Source: an uncultured Bacteroidota bacterium (GTDB taxonomy: Bacteria > Bacteroidota > Bacteroidia > Chitinophagales > Chitinophagaceae). From it: a stretch of 64,000 nt of DNA. Positions 35,633 through 45,002 of the stretch are shown in pieces. The stretch's first letter is position 1. The number at the start of each line of letters is the position of its first letter. Where the stretch lies: assembly GCA_903837525.1 (NCBI GenBank), contig CAILUU010000046.1, forward strand, positions 61,396 through 125,395, read 5' to 3'. A model generated the notes under the pieces. The model had not been told where the DNA came from, searched no databases, and saw only the letters and a program-made list of their open reading frames with translations. The position numbers and the translations under genes were made by a program.

Positions 35633-38038
35633 ATGAAACGTTCAGTTAAAATATTATGGAGAGTATTTATTGGAGGCGCTTTAACCGTAATAGGTTTATT
35701 TGTTGCAGCCAATTTTGGCTTATTTGGTAAAATGCCATCGGTAGAAGAGTTACAAAATCCAGAAGCTGATTTAGCAACAGAAATTTACACAAGTGATGGC
35801 ATATTGATGGGGAAATATTATGCCGAAAATAGAAGTGAAGTTAAATACAGCGAAATATCTAAAAATGTAATTAATGCATTAGTAGCTACAGAAGATGAAC
35901 GCTTTTATGAGCATAGTGGTATTGATGCACAAGCCGTTGCCAGAGCAGTATTTACTTTAGGTAAAGATGGTGGAGGAAGTACACTTACCCAGCAGGTAGC
36001 CAAAATGATGTTAGGGCAAGGTAAGGGCAGTACACTTACAAGAGGTTTTCAAAAAATTAAAGAATGGATTGTTGCCGTTAAATTAGAACGCAATTTTACA
36101 AAGGAAGAAATAATAAATTTATACCTTAATAGAGCCCCTTGGGGAAATGTTTATGGTATAAGAAATGCAGCAAGAACCTATTTTCAAAAAGAACCTAACG
36201 ATTTAAAAATTGAAGAAGCTGCTGTTTTAGTTGGTATGTTAAAAGGTTACATTTTCAACCCAATTACTCGGCCAAAAGAATCTTTAGGAAGAAGAAATGT
36301 TGTAATTGGACAAATGGTAGCATGCCAACAACATTTTTTAACCGAAACTGAGGCAGTCAAATTAAAGGCGAAGCCACTTATAACCAATTTTAAAAAGATA
36401 GACGAAAATGTAGGTATTGCCCCCTATTTTAGAACTGTACTAGCAACTAAGCTAAAAGATTGGGCTACAAAAAATAAAAACCCAAAAACAGGTGAGCCGT
36501 ATAACATGTATAGAGATGGATTAAAAATATATACAACCATCAATTCTAAAATGCAACAGTATGCAGAAGAAGCAGTAGTACAACATCAACCCATCATTCA
36601 AAAAAAAATAAATTGGTCTTTTAAAGCTGCAGGCGCAAGAATGTGGAAAGGGCACGAAAATGTGATTGAAGCAGCAATGAAATATACGGAGCGTTGGAAA
36701 AACTTAAAAGAAGAAGGGGTAAGTGACGAGGAAATTAAAAAAACGTTTTACAACCCAGTAAAAATGAAAATTTTTGCTTGGAATGCAAAACGAGAATTGG
36801 ATACTATTATGACGCCTTTTGATAGTATTCGCTATCACAAACAGTTATTACAAACCTCTTTTGTGGCGATAGACCCACACTCTGGCGAAGTAAAATGTTG
36901 GGCAGGTGGTATAGATTTTAAGTGGTTTAAATTTGATCATGTAACAGCTGAAAGACAAGTAGGCAGTACCTTTAAGCCATTGGTATATTCATTAGGTATT
37001 ATGGAAGCAGGTTATACCCCAGAAACACCAATTGCTGGTGGTGGGTTATCATTAGGAGGTAAGGTTGTAAGTAGTGGCGGAGGTGCATTAGCGTATTGTT
37101 TAGCTTGGTCTAAAAATATTGCACCGTGGCGTATTATTGGACAAGTTGGTGTAAAAAGAACTGTAGAATTTTCGCAAGCTTGTGGTATTAAAACTAAACT
37201 ACCTCCCTACTATTCTATTGCATTAGGTGCTGCAGAAATTCCTATGCTTGAAATGTTACAGAGCTACACTATGTTTCCTAATAAGGGTTTAAATGTTGAG
37301 CCTATTTTGATAAATAGAATAGAAGATAAAAATGGTAATTTAATACAAGAGTTTGTATCGCCACCAAAACAAGTAATGGCCGAAACAGATGCCTTTACTA
37401 TGGTAAAGATGATGCAAGGGGTTATTAAATTTGGTACGGCAAAAAACTTAAATGCATATAGTATTCCTGTTGAAAAAGCTGGAAAAACTGGAACTACAAC
37501 AGGTAATTCTGATGGGTGGTTTATTGGCTATACGCCTGAATTGCTTGCAGGTACTTGGGTAGGTTGTGATGATCCATTTTTACGCATTTATGGTGGTACA
37601 AGTGGTGGTAACGAAATGGCAGCACCAAAATGGGGGATTTTTATGAGTAAAGTATATGCAGATAAAAAGTTGGGATATGGCAAACTAAAAGAATTTGAAA
37701 AACCTGCTACCATAGGCAATGAAGAAATTTTAGCTGATGGTAATATGAGTCTCCTTTTTAATAAAGGCGATGGTACCAATGATATAGAAGATGAAGGAAA
37801 TGGAAATGTAGATGATTACTTTGGAAATGAACAACCAACTCAACAAGATTTAACCCCAATTGAAAATATCCCTATAGAAAGCGAAGGAATAAAAACTACG
37901 CTTGTTGATACCAATCGCAAAAATAAACCTTTAGAAAAAACGGATGTAAAAAATGCTAGTGACCCTTTAAAACCAACCGATGATAAAAAGAATGCTACTA
38001 AGGTAGCAGAGAAGGCTAAAGTAGATAATGATTATTAA
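35633..38038 (+). CDS. Class A penicillin-binding protein (PBP1A type)
   Basis: Bifunctional peptidoglycan glycosyltransferase/transpeptidase of 801 residues. One transmembrane anchor lies at about 7-27. The GT51 domain shows EDERFYEHSGID, GGSTLTQQVAKMML and LNRAPWGNVYGIRNAART. The transpeptidase domain has the SxxK serine in GSTFKPLVYSLGI, SKN in AWSKNIAPWR and KTGTTTGNSDGWF. The last 110 residues are a charged, low-complexity tail rich in Asn, Asp and Lys. The gene is co-directional with the sprE-like gene and is probably expressed with it. Confidence 0.95.
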   Translation: MKRSVKILWRVFIGGALTVIGLFVAANFGLFGKMPSVEELQNPEADLATEIYTSDGILMGKYYAENRSEVKYSEISKNVINALVATEDERFYEHSGIDAQAVARAVFTLGKDGGGSTLTQQVAKMMLGQGKGSTLTRGFQKIKEWIVAVKLERNFTKEEIINLYLNRAPWGNVYGIRNAARTYFQKEPNDLKIEEAAVLVGMLKGYIFNPITRPKESLGRRNVVIGQMVACQQHFLTETEAVKLKAKPLITNFKKIDENVGIAPYFRTVLATKLKDWATKNKNPKTGEPYNMYRDGLKIYTTINSKMQQYAEEAVVQHQPIIQKKINWSFKAAGARMWKGHENVIEAAMKYTERWKNLKEEGVSDEEIKKTFYNPVKMKIFAWNAKRELDTIMTPFDSIRYHKQLLQTSFVAIDPHSGEVKCWAGGIDFKWFKFDHVTAERQVGSTFKPLVYSLGIMEAGYTPETPIAGGGLSLGGKVVSSGGGALAYCLAWSKNIAPWRIIGQVGVKRTVEFSQACGIKTKLPPYYSIALGAAEIPMLEMLQSYTMFPNKGLNVEPILINRIEDKNGNLIQEFVSPPKQVMAETDAFTMVKMMQGVIKFGTAKNLNAYSIPVEKAGKTGTTTGNSDGWFIGYTPELLAGTWVGCDDPFLRIYGGTSGGNEMAAPKWGIFMSKVYADKKLGYGKLKEFEKPATIGNEEILADGNMSLLFNKGDGTNDIEDEGNGNVDDYFGNEQPTQQDLTPIENIPIESEGIKTTLVDTNRKNKPLEKTDVKNASDPLKPTDDKKNATKVAEKAKVDNDY

Positions 38039-38274
38039 ATACAAAAAAGCGGTATAAATTTTTACGTTAAATGCTCATTTTTACTTAACTCAGGTAATGG
38101 GCTTTGGTAAATATTTAAACTTAGTACTATAGTATTTTATAGTAGAATTTTTCATTTTTAATCTAGATATTTTGTCAAAAAAAAGTACCTATTAAGTAAA
38201 TAATCTTTTACATGTAAGGTGCAAAAAGTATGTTATTACTATTAAAAAATTTACCATTTTTATTTATACTACAC
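38039..38274. other. Intergenic stretch, nothing recognised
   Basis: 236 AT-rich bases between convergent genes. No ORF, clear hairpin or remnant was seen. Confidence 0.5.
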
Positions 38275-38796
38275 TTATACTACTTTTTCATTGCTTTTTT
38301 TGCGAACAGAAAAATAAATAGCAACTACAATAGGCAAATAAAGTAAACAAAAACAAAGCGGTAAAAACCACCACCCTAAGCCATTAGCAATTCCTTTACT
38401 GGTTAAAAACGTAAATAATGTAATTCCACTAAAAATAAGAATTATAGCCAGTTTTACATAGCGCAACATTTTTGTAGCAAATGTGTATTGCTGTTCGGCA
38501 TTTTGTGAAGTAATTGTTGTAGGATATTTAAATACATGTGGGTATTTATTTATTAAGGTTAACAGTAGGTACAATAAGGTAGCTATTACTGGCAAAATAA
38601 ATAAGGTTAGCTTACTTCCATAATCATCTACCTCCCCTTTTGCATTAAAATGAGTAGGTATAATATCTGGTAAGTTAAAAAAAGCAACTAAAGTAATAGC
38701 CCATAAAATTCCTAAAAATAGTTTACTAAGTATTTCAATTTTTTTATCTAAATTAGATAAAGAAATGGTTAATCTTGGCCTATTTTGAAAATCCAT
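38275..38796 (-). CDS. DUF1648-domain membrane protein
   Basis: A 173-residue protein with four predicted transmembrane helices (about 26-46, 66-84, 112-130 and 138-160). The loop after the first helix, FFNLPDIIPTHFNAKGEVDD, is the signature of the DUF1648 domain found in SdpI-like immunity/regulatory and other small membrane proteins. The C-terminus is basic. Nothing in the neighbourhood suggests a toxin partner. It is a single gene, just downstream of the terminator of the truncated ompA-type gene. Confidence 0.8.
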   Translation of the reverse strand: MDFQNRPRLTISLSNLDKKIEILSKLFLGILWAITLVAFFNLPDIIPTHFNAKGEVDDYGSKLTLFILPVIATLLYLLLTLINKYPHVFKYPTTITSQNAEQQYTFATKMLRYVKLAIILIFSGITLFTFLTSKGIANGLGWWFLPLCFCLLYLPIVVAIYFSVRKKSNEKVV

Positions 38797-38814
38797 AAAA
38801 ATAATAATTTAAAA

Positions 38815-38846
38815 AAAATCCTCTTACAATTATGTAAGAGGATTTT
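38815..38846 (-). terminator. Intrinsic terminator after the broken ompA-type gene
   Basis: Perfect 14-base inverted repeat AAAATCCTCTTACA / TGTAAGAGGATTTT (38815-38828 and 38833-38846) with a four-base loop. On the minus strand a long T-run follows. It marks the original 3' end of the gene whose tail stops at 38869. Confidence 0.85.
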
Positions 38847-38868
38847 ATATAATTTAAACTTGAACTAT

Positions 38869-39018
38869 TTATTTGTAATTTTTAACAGTCATTTCTACTC
38901 TTCTGTTCAAAGCTCTGCAAGCAGCTGTTTTGTTGTCAGCATCTAGAGTACCGTCACCGTCACTATCCTTTGGAGCTTCAACAACTGGTGGTGCTATAAT
39001 TACAATTACCGGTACAAC
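38869..39018 (-). pseudogene. Orphaned C-terminal tail of the OmpA-family gene
   Basis: Directly in frame after the TAA of the barrel gene, 49 further codons read VVPVIVIIAPPVVEAPKDS, then DGDGTLDADNKTAACRALNR and RVEMTVKNYK, ending at TAA (38869-38871). The first part is the proline/TSP3-type linker that normally follows the barrel. DNKTAA-RALNRRVEMTVKNY is the last 20 or so residues of an OmpA peptidoglycan-binding domain. Everything between, normally several TSP3 repeats and about 100 residues of OmpA domain, is missing. This shows one internal deletion plus one stop mutation (GAA to TAA is the simplest change). Confidence 0.85.
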
Positions 39019-39603
39019 TTATTTCTTTTTGCTTATAGGAGCTACTATACCAAAACTATGGTACAAGTGATAAGCAGAATTTTCAGTTACTGGTATACGG
39101 TATTGAGAATTTAATACAGCAAACGTACCTTCAAATAATTTTGCTTGAATCCCTACACCAGCAGGAATGAATGCGCTGTAGTAACCTCCATATTTAGATG
39201 CCCCAACACCTAAAGTTAAAAAAGGACTAACCCGATATTTATCCGATAATAATTTTACATTACCAGTTGCAACAGCTTCTAATAAAAGTTGTGATTTACC
39301 ACCACTTATTTTATTAGGTACGGGATAATTTAAATAAGAACCCGTTAATGTTCCAGCAAAATCTACCGAGTTGCTTAATCCTTGAATGTAGCTAACTGCC
39401 ATACCTGCAATCATTCCGCTTGTTTTAGAATATTGACTAGTCTTAATAACATTTGATAATCCAACAGTTCTAAGATCAGTAGCAGTTTTAAAATCGTTTA
39501 ATACAAAATGTATTCCTAATGACGGTTGTTTTTTGTACTCATCTTGGCTGAATGCAGTCACAAAAAAAGTAATAGCAAATAATGATAAAATAATTTTCTT
39601 CAT
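39019..39603 (-). CDS. Outer-membrane beta-barrel, truncated OmpA-family protein
   Basis: 194 residues with a signal peptide (MKKIILSLFAITFFVTAFSQ) and a complete eight-strand-like barrel: QPSLGIHFVLNDFKTATDL, MAVSYIQGLSNSVDFAGTL, KYRVSPFLTLGVGASKYGG and SAYHLYHSFGIVAPI. Full-length relatives in Chitinophagaceae continue into TSP3 repeats and an OmpA domain. Here the frame stops right after SKKK, and the remaining tail is a 49-codon relic. The promoter box TATTTTTG (39627-39634) is intact, so a barrel-only porin could still be made, without its peptidoglycan anchor. Confidence 0.8.
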   Translation of the reverse strand: MKKIILSLFAITFFVTAFSQDEYKKQPSLGIHFVLNDFKTATDLRTVGLSNVIKTSQYSKTSGMIAGMAVSYIQGLSNSVDFAGTLTGSYLNYPVPNKISGGKSQLLLEAVATGNVKLLSDKYRVSPFLTLGVGASKYGGYYSAFIPAGVGIQAKLFEGTFAVLNSQYRIPVTENSAYHLYHSFGIVAPISKKK

Positions 39604-39626
39604 AATAGTTGTTTTCGTAATATTGA

Positions 39627-39634
39627 CAAAAATA
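39627..39634 (-). promoter_or_regulatory. -7 box of the promoter for the barrel gene
   Basis: TATTTTTG on the minus strand, 23 bases before the ATG at 39603. It fits TAnnTTTG. A TTTG at 39647-39650 is closer (12 bases) than the usual -33 spacing. Confidence 0.45.
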
Positions 39635-39729
39635 GCTTGTTAACAGCAAATGATGAAATAATTTGCAACATAATTATACCCAGCTGGTTAATAATAATAA
39701 TTTCATGTAAAATAAAGTTGTAAAAATAC

Positions 39730-40170
39730 CTAAGTAGATGGTTTCTTTTTACCAAATATCTCCACTTTTACCCTTGTTAATCCTGAATTTATATACCCTA
39801 ATTTTTGTGCGGCAGCTCTGGATAAATCTAGTATTCTTTTCATAGAGGGATGCAGCCTGTCATTTGTTTTTAATACAACACTCCTTCCATTACGAAGATT
39901 AGTAACCTTTACCCAAGTGCCTAATGGTAGTACATTACAAGCTGCAGTAAATTTTTTTTGACTAAAAATTTCTCCATTTGCAGTTTTTCTTCCATCAAAT
40001 TTATTTGCATAAAAACTAGCTATCCCATAAAGTACTTTACTTGCTTTTTGAGTAGTTTTTTCCGCCCCAGGTTCCTTAGTTTGACTAAGAACAATTTGAG
40101 GCAGTAAAGAGAGGCAAATGAATAAAACTAATAAATTCCTAAATCCACATATATTAATATTTTTTATCAT
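39730..40170 (-). CDS. RlpA-like double-psi beta-barrel protein
   Basis: About 146 residues: signal peptide (FRNLLVLFICLSLLPQIVLS) and one RlpA/DPBB domain. Conserved stretches are GIASFYANKFDGRKTANGE, FTAACNVLPLGTWVKVTNL and the acidic site TNDRLHPSMKRILDLSRAAA. RlpA proteins are septal lytic transglycosylases acting on stripped glycan strands, though many single-domain forms are uncharacterised. No SPOR domain is present. The ATG at 40170 starts the signal peptide cleanly. An in-frame ATG at 40218 overlaps the upstream transpeptidase gene. The two genes are likely one transcript. Confidence 0.88.
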   Translation of the reverse strand: MIKNINICGFRNLLVLFICLSLLPQIVLSQTKEPGAEKTTQKASKVLYGIASFYANKFDGRKTANGEIFSQKKFTAACNVLPLGTWVKVTNLRNGRSVVLKTNDRLHPSMKRILDLSRAAAQKLGYINSGLTRVKVEIFGKKKPST

Positions 40171-40204
40171 ACTAATCACATTTGTATTTTTTTGATATAT
40201 TATT

Positions 40205-41920
40205 TTATTTTTGATCAAAGTACTTTTCTCTCAATATTTTGTCTTCTCCATAAATATCGTCAAAAAATTTAATCTTTCCACCTTTTCCTTCACAACTAAA
40301 GTATCTGATATATAAAGGTATTTGTTGTTTAACTACTAATCGTTTCATTTCCTTTTGGGCTATCCAATTTTTAATAGAGTCTGTAGTATATTTCAACGTA
40401 TCACCTTGTCTTAAATTTAGGCTATCATTCCTATTAATATAAAAAGCCAATTTCTCCCATTCTTGCACACGTACACAACCATGGCTTAAAGCCCTAGATG
40501 CATTTTTAAACAAGTAACGTTGATTAGTGTCATGTAAATAAACAGCATAAGGATTATCAAAATTAAATTTATACACCCCCAACGCATTATCGTTGCCACT
40601 ACCCTGCATTACTCTATAGGGTATTCCTTTTGAGTACCTTGTCCAGTTAACCGAGCCACCACTTATAGTTTCCCCTTTTCCATTAACTAATCGTAACCCT
40701 AACCTGCTTAAATAATTTGAATTATTTTTTAATTTAGGTAAATATTGTTTTACAATTATACTATTGGGTACTGTCCAGGTAGGGAAAGTTACCATATCAG
40801 TTATTTTGCTTGTTAGTAACGGAGTTCTGGTTTCTGGTTTACCAACTATTACTTTACTTTCTAAAGCAAGGGTATCGTTATCCCATACTTGCAAATAATA
40901 ACCAGGAATGTTTACCCAAATATATTTTTCGGGCATTTTTTCGGGCATTTCTTTGTACTTATCCAATGTAATGGCAATGCGTTTAAACCGTTCTGCGTCG
41001 TTTACATTAAGGATTTTAATTAAGCCTGTTGTAATTTTTCCATCGGCTTTTAATCCTTTATTTTTTTGATATTTTTTTAAAGCATTTGATAACTGTAAAG
41101 AATCTGGCAGTTTATTTAAAAAATCAATACAATTACTTTCGCCCAAACGCTTTTGTAGGATTTTTATAAAGTAGGTGGAGTCTTTAGTATCTCCTTTTTT
41201 ATAAGGATAGGTTACGTAAGTGTAGATTTTTCTATCCATGCTGTCTAAAAAGCGTTTGATACCGCTTTTTAAATCCCAATATCCTTTATGTTTAGGTTGT
41301 ATAGAATTTAAAACAGATGTAAATTGATTTTTTTCTAACACCTTGTTTAAAGTAGATGCAAAAAAGCTTTCTGCTAAAATGGAGTCTTTGTTTAAAGAAA
41401 GACTATCAGCCTGTAATCTGCCATGTTTCAAATGATAAGTGGCATACATAAAACCATCGGTAAGCATCATATCTGCTTTACTCCATAAAACAGCATCCAT
41501 ACTATTTAAGGAGTCACTATCTAATTTCTTTTTTAAGGATTGCAAATTTTTGTTGTGGTATTCATTTGAAAATAAGCCTTGTAATTCTGCGTTTTCTAGA
41601 AATGAAAACAAGCTATCCGCTAAAGGTTTCCATGTTGCTTTTGTGCTCCACACCGGTTCATAATTTTTACTTTTATAAAAAGCATCAACAGTTTTTATTA
41701 ACTTTAGTGTTATGGAATCATCCAATTTACCAGCATTTTTTAAAGCATACACTAAAGCTTCTTTAATGTTATCGGTTGTTACTTTATCCATTTCATTGGA
41801 ATTAGTAACTAATTGCTTTTCAGTTGTTACATCTTTATTTCCACTATTACTACAGGATAAACAATAAAGACATAAAACGATTATTACAAAGTAGGTAAAG
41901 TGGGCATTTCGGTGATACAT
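40205..41920 (-). CDS. YcbB-type L,D-transpeptidase lipoprotein
   Basis: 571 residues. The N-terminus ends a hydrophobic signal with LYCLSCSNSG, a lipobox, so it is membrane-anchored. The order is a scaffold domain (about 50-260), a peptidoglycan-binding helix bundle (LQLSNALKKYQKNKGLKADG) and a YkuD catalytic domain with HDTNQRYLFKNASRALSHGC, where the Cys of SHGCVRV is the nucleophile. This is the YcbB/LdtD layout. It forms 3-3 cross-links or attaches proteins to the wall. It is followed by rlpA and divergent from a D-Ala-D-Ala dipeptidase gene 45 bases away. Confidence 0.92.
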   Translation of the reverse strand: MYHRNAHFTYFVIIVLCLYCLSCSNSGNKDVTTEKQLVTNSNEMDKVTTDNIKEALVYALKNAGKLDDSITLKLIKTVDAFYKSKNYEPVWSTKATWKPLADSLFSFLENAELQGLFSNEYHNKNLQSLKKKLDSDSLNSMDAVLWSKADMMLTDGFMYATYHLKHGRLQADSLSLNKDSILAESFFASTLNKVLEKNQFTSVLNSIQPKHKGYWDLKSGIKRFLDSMDRKIYTYVTYPYKKGDTKDSTYFIKILQKRLGESNCIDFLNKLPDSLQLSNALKKYQKNKGLKADGKITTGLIKILNVNDAERFKRIAITLDKYKEMPEKMPEKYIWVNIPGYYLQVWDNDTLALESKVIVGKPETRTPLLTSKITDMVTFPTWTVPNSIIVKQYLPKLKNNSNYLSRLGLRLVNGKGETISGGSVNWTRYSKGIPYRVMQGSGNDNALGVYKFNFDNPYAVYLHDTNQRYLFKNASRALSHGCVRVQEWEKLAFYINRNDSLNLRQGDTLKYTTDSIKNWIAQKEMKRLVVKQQIPLYIRYFSCEGKGGKIKFFDDIYGEDKILREKYFDQK

Positions 41921-41965
41921 ATATTAGGTTAAAAATGGTATCTTAGTCTAGAAATCTTTAATAGG

Positions 41966-42724
41966 ATGATATTTACAAAATTAATATTAAACAAGGTAGT
42001 AATTCGTTTGCAAATGCTGCATATACTTGCCCTTGTTTTTTTATTAACACCTCGTACAGCATTTGGGCAAGATACTACGTTAAATAAATATGGACTTTGG
42101 GTAATAAGCAGCACTTCGATTTTACAAAAAACAATTAATGTAAATACCAATAAATCAATGATTGATATCAAAAAATATATACCAACCATAGTTTTAGATT
42201 TGCGCTACGCAACTACTAATAATTTTATGAAAACCAAGCTTTACCCTAATATTAACTATACTTTTTTACGTAAACCTGCCGCCAAGGCCTTAAAAAAAGT
42301 TCAAACCGAGTTAAACAAAAAAGGCTTAGGAGTTAAAATTTTTGATGCTTACCGCCCTTACTCAGTTACCGAAAAAATGTGGGAGCCAATAAAAGATGAC
42401 AGATATGCCGCGGACCCAAAAAAAGGTAGTGGGCATAATAGAGGTGTTGCAGTTGATGTAACTATTATTAATGTAAAAACTGGGGAAGAAATAAATATGG
42501 GAACTGGCTTTGATAATTTTAGCGATACTGCACATGGAGATTTTAATAATTTGCCTCTCCTAGTTTTACAAAACAGATTGCTACTAAAATCTACCATGGA
42601 AAACTATGGCTTTAAAGTTTTAGATACGGAATGGTGGCATTTTTATTTACCTAATGCTAAAGAGTATGAGTTGTTAGATGTACCTTTTAAAAAATTGAAG
42701 AGTATTAGGAAATCAATCGACTAA
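41966..42724 (+). CDS. D-alanyl-D-alanine dipeptidase (VanX/DdpX family)
   Basis: 252 residues with an N-terminal hydrophobic signal ending TAFGQ, so it is exported. The zinc site is SGHNRGVAVDVTI (SxHxxGxAxD) plus EWWHFYLPN (ExxH), and the family opener is IVLDLRYATTNNFM. VanX enzymes split D-Ala-D-Ala. Periplasmic homologues (DdpX type) recycle cell-wall dipeptide. No VanA or VanH gene is nearby, so resistance is not implied. It overlaps the convergent aroC gene by 20 bases. A possible -7 box TATCTTAG lies at 41939-41946. An internal ATG at 42014 is a second possible start. Confidence 0.92.
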   Translation: MIFTKLILNKVVIRLQMLHILALVFLLTPRTAFGQDTTLNKYGLWVISSTSILQKTINVNTNKSMIDIKKYIPTIVLDLRYATTNNFMKTKLYPNINYTFLRKPAAKALKKVQTELNKKGLGVKIFDAYRPYSVTEKMWEPIKDDRYAADPKKGSGHNRGVAVDVTIINVKTGEEINMGTGFDNFSDTAHGDFNNLPLLVLQNRLLLKSTMENYGFKVLDTEWWHFYLPNAKEYELLDVPFKKLKSIRKSID

Positions 42725-43697
42725 TTCTTTCCTCCATCATCATCAAATCTACCACCACAAATGCTGTAACTGCTTCTAACACAACAGGCACCCGTAAAGC
42801 GATGCACAAATCATGTCTGCCATTTACCGAAAAATTTTCTACAGTATTAGTTTCCCAATTTAAAGATTGTTGTTCTTTTGGTGTTGAGGATGTTGGCTTT
42901 ACGGCTATTCTAAAAATTAATTGATTGCCATTTGTAAGTCCGCCAACTATACCACCAGCATTATTGGTTTTTGTTTTTCCTGTATCATCCATAAGTGCAT
43001 CATTATGCTGACTACCAAACATAGTTGCAGAAGTAAAACCTGCACCAAACTCAACACCTTTTACGGCAGGTATGGCAAATACAGCATGCGCTAAGAGAGA
43101 TTCTACCGAATTAAAAAAGGGTTCTCCTAAACCAATAGGCAAACCATCAACAGTGCATTCAATAATACCACCAACGGTATCCTTTGCATCAATAGCTTTT
43201 TGTAAACCTTTTTCAACATCTGTCTCTCCACCAATTTGTAAAAGCGTAGCATTTATTTTTATAGAAGCTAATATTTTTTTTGCAACCACTCCTGCAGCAA
43301 CTAAGCAAACAGTAAGACGTCCACTAAAATGTCCACTTCCTCTGTAATCTTCAAAGCCCCCAAATTTTTTACTGGCTACAAAATCAGCATGACCAGGCCT
43401 GGGTATCGCTCTTTGCTTAGCGTAATCTGCACTTCTGGTATTATTATTTTCAAATAAAATAGTTAGAGGTGCTCCGGTAGTTTTTCCATTAAATAAGCCC
43501 GTTTTTATTAAAGGAATATCATCTTCTTTACGTGGTGTAGTTCCCTTGGTACCGCCTTTCCTACGTTCAATATCGGTATCAAAATCATCTATACTTAAGG
43601 GCAGCCCTACTGGGCAACCATCAATGGTTACACCTACACATTCGCCATGCGATTCTCCAAAAATAGAAACCTTAAAAAGAGTACCAAAACTGTTCAT
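42705..43697 (-). CDS. aroC: Chorismate synthase
   Basis: Last shikimate-pathway enzyme, converting EPSP to chorismate with reduced FMN. 330 residues, slightly short for the family. Signature regions are FGESHGECVGVTIDGCPVGL, RRKGGTKGTTPRKEDD, PRPGHADFVASKKFGGFEDY and the third signature DYRGSGHFSGRLTVCLVAAG. It is the last gene of the aro run, 12 bases after aroA. Its 3' end overlaps the convergent dipeptidase gene by 20 bases. Confidence 0.96.
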   Translation of the reverse strand: MNSFGTLFKVSIFGESHGECVGVTIDGCPVGLPLSIDDFDTDIERRKGGTKGTTPRKEDDIPLIKTGLFNGKTTGAPLTILFENNNTRSADYAKQRAIPRPGHADFVASKKFGGFEDYRGSGHFSGRLTVCLVAAGVVAKKILASIKINATLLQIGGETDVEKGLQKAIDAKDTVGGIIECTVDGLPIGLGEPFFNSVESLLAHAVFAIPAVKGVEFGAGFTSATMFGSQHNDALMDDTGKTKTNNAGGIVGGLTNGNQLIFRIAVKPTSSTPKEQQSLNWETNTVENFSVNGRHDLCIALRVPVVLEAVTAFVVVDLMMMEERISRLIS

Positions 43698-43709
43698 TTC
43701 ATTCGTGTT

Positions 43710-45002
43710 TTATGGTAAAGATATAGTTGCTCCAAGCATTTTCAACTGCTCATAAAAATTAGGGTACGATTTATTTATGGCCTCAGCTTCTTCAATAACC
43801 GTTTCGCTAGTTGCACCTAATGCTGCAATTGCACAAGCCATTGCAATTCTATGATCATGATTAGAATGTACAGTTGTACCCTTTATTCCATTTCCCCCAT
43901 AAATAAGCATAAGGTCATCTTGCAATTTTATTTCAACACCCATTTTTGCAAATTCAGATTGTAAAGTTAGTCCTCTGTTACTTTCTTTATGTGCTAATCT
44001 GCTCACTCCTTCAATTACACTTGTACCGTTACAATATACAGCTAATGCAACAAGCGGTGGAAACAGATCGGGGCAATCGGTTGCATTAAAATGAAAAGGT
44101 TTTAGACCATTATTCCCTAAAGGATGACTAGAAACTTCGATTCTATTCTCCTCAATAGATAATCTACATCCACAATCTCGTAACGCATTTAAAATAGCTT
44201 TATCGGCTTGAGTGCTAAAAACATCTAAACCTGTTACAACAACATTTCCGGCAATTACACCAGCTACTAACAAAAAAGATGTACTACTCCAGTCGCCTTC
44301 AACCGTGTAATGGTGAGTGGTGAAAGGTGAGTGGTGATTAGGCTTTACAATAAAATTTTCGTAATTATTATTTTGTATAGAGTATCCAAATTTATCCATT
44401 ACAAATAAGGTTAAATCGATGTAAGGTTTACTTTTTAAATTAGTAACCGTAATAGTTGTTGGTTGAATAACGGCTTTACCATAAGCAAATAACAACCCTG
44501 TTAAAAACTGTGAACTTAAAGAACCATCAATTATAATTTCTTTGGGTTCAAGCGGACCTTTTATTTTAATAGGCAGTTTACCCTTTGTGGTTTGTACAGC
44601 AACATTTAATTGAGGTAAAATTTCATCAAAAAAATTCATTGGCCTAGTTAGCAAACTCCCCTTTCCATTGATTGTAATTTCGCTTGAACGTAAAGCTGCA
44701 ATAGGTGTGAACATACGAATACTCAATCCACTTTCTCCACAATTGATGCCCCCATCCCCTAAAGGGGTGAAATTATCAATACCCTGAACGGTAATACAAT
44801 CATCGTTTTGTGATAAAATTTTTGCTCCTAATTTTTGTATAATATCCAACGCTACTAAATCATCATTACTTTTTCCCGTATTAGTTATTATGGTTTGTCC
44901 ATTGTGAAGCAATGCTGCAGCACAAGCCCTTTGCATACTGCTTTTGCTAGCTGGTGCTTGTAATCTTCCATTTATTTTTGATGGTTGTACTGTAACGTTC
45001 AT
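43710..45002 (-). CDS. aroA: 3-phosphoshikimate 1-carboxyvinyltransferase (EPSP synthase)
   Basis: Adds enolpyruvate from PEP to shikimate 3-phosphate. 430 residues. It is more divergent than enterobacterial AroA, but the key segments are present: PASKSSMQRACAAALL near the N-terminus, NCGESGLSIRMFTPIAAL, LSSQFLTGLLFAYGKA, NATDCPDLFPPLVALAVY and HSNHDHRIAMACAIAALGA at the C-terminus. The ATG directly abuts the aroB stop. The Gly-rich PEP loop reads GESGLS where the classic enzyme has GNAGT, a variation seen in Bacteroidota. Confidence 0.94.
   Translation of the reverse strand: MNVTVQPSKINGRLQAPASKSSMQRACAAALLHNGQTIITNTGKSNDDLVALDIIQKLGAKILSQNDDCITVQGIDNFTPLGDGGINCGESGLSIRMFTPIAALRSSEITINGKGSLLTRPMNFFDEILPQLNVAVQTTKGKLPIKIKGPLEPKEIIIDGSLSSQFLTGLLFAYGKAVIQPTTITVTNLKSKPYIDLTLFVMDKFGYSIQNNNYENFIVKPNHHSPFTTHHYTVEGDWSSTSFLLVAGVIAGNVVVTGLDVFSTQADKAILNALRDCGCRLSIEENRIEVSSHPLGNNGLKPFHFNATDCPDLFPPLVALAVYCNGTSVIEGVSRLAHKESNRGLTLQSEFAKMGVEIKLQDDLMLIYGGNGIKGTTVHSNHDHRIAMACAIAALGATSETVIEEAEAINKSYPNFYEQLKMLGATISLP

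Noticed and set aside
41966..42724. Vancomycin-resistance function for the VanX-type dipeptidase
   Set aside because: No VanH, VanA-type ligase or VanRS genes are near; exported dipeptidases of this family also serve wall recycling.
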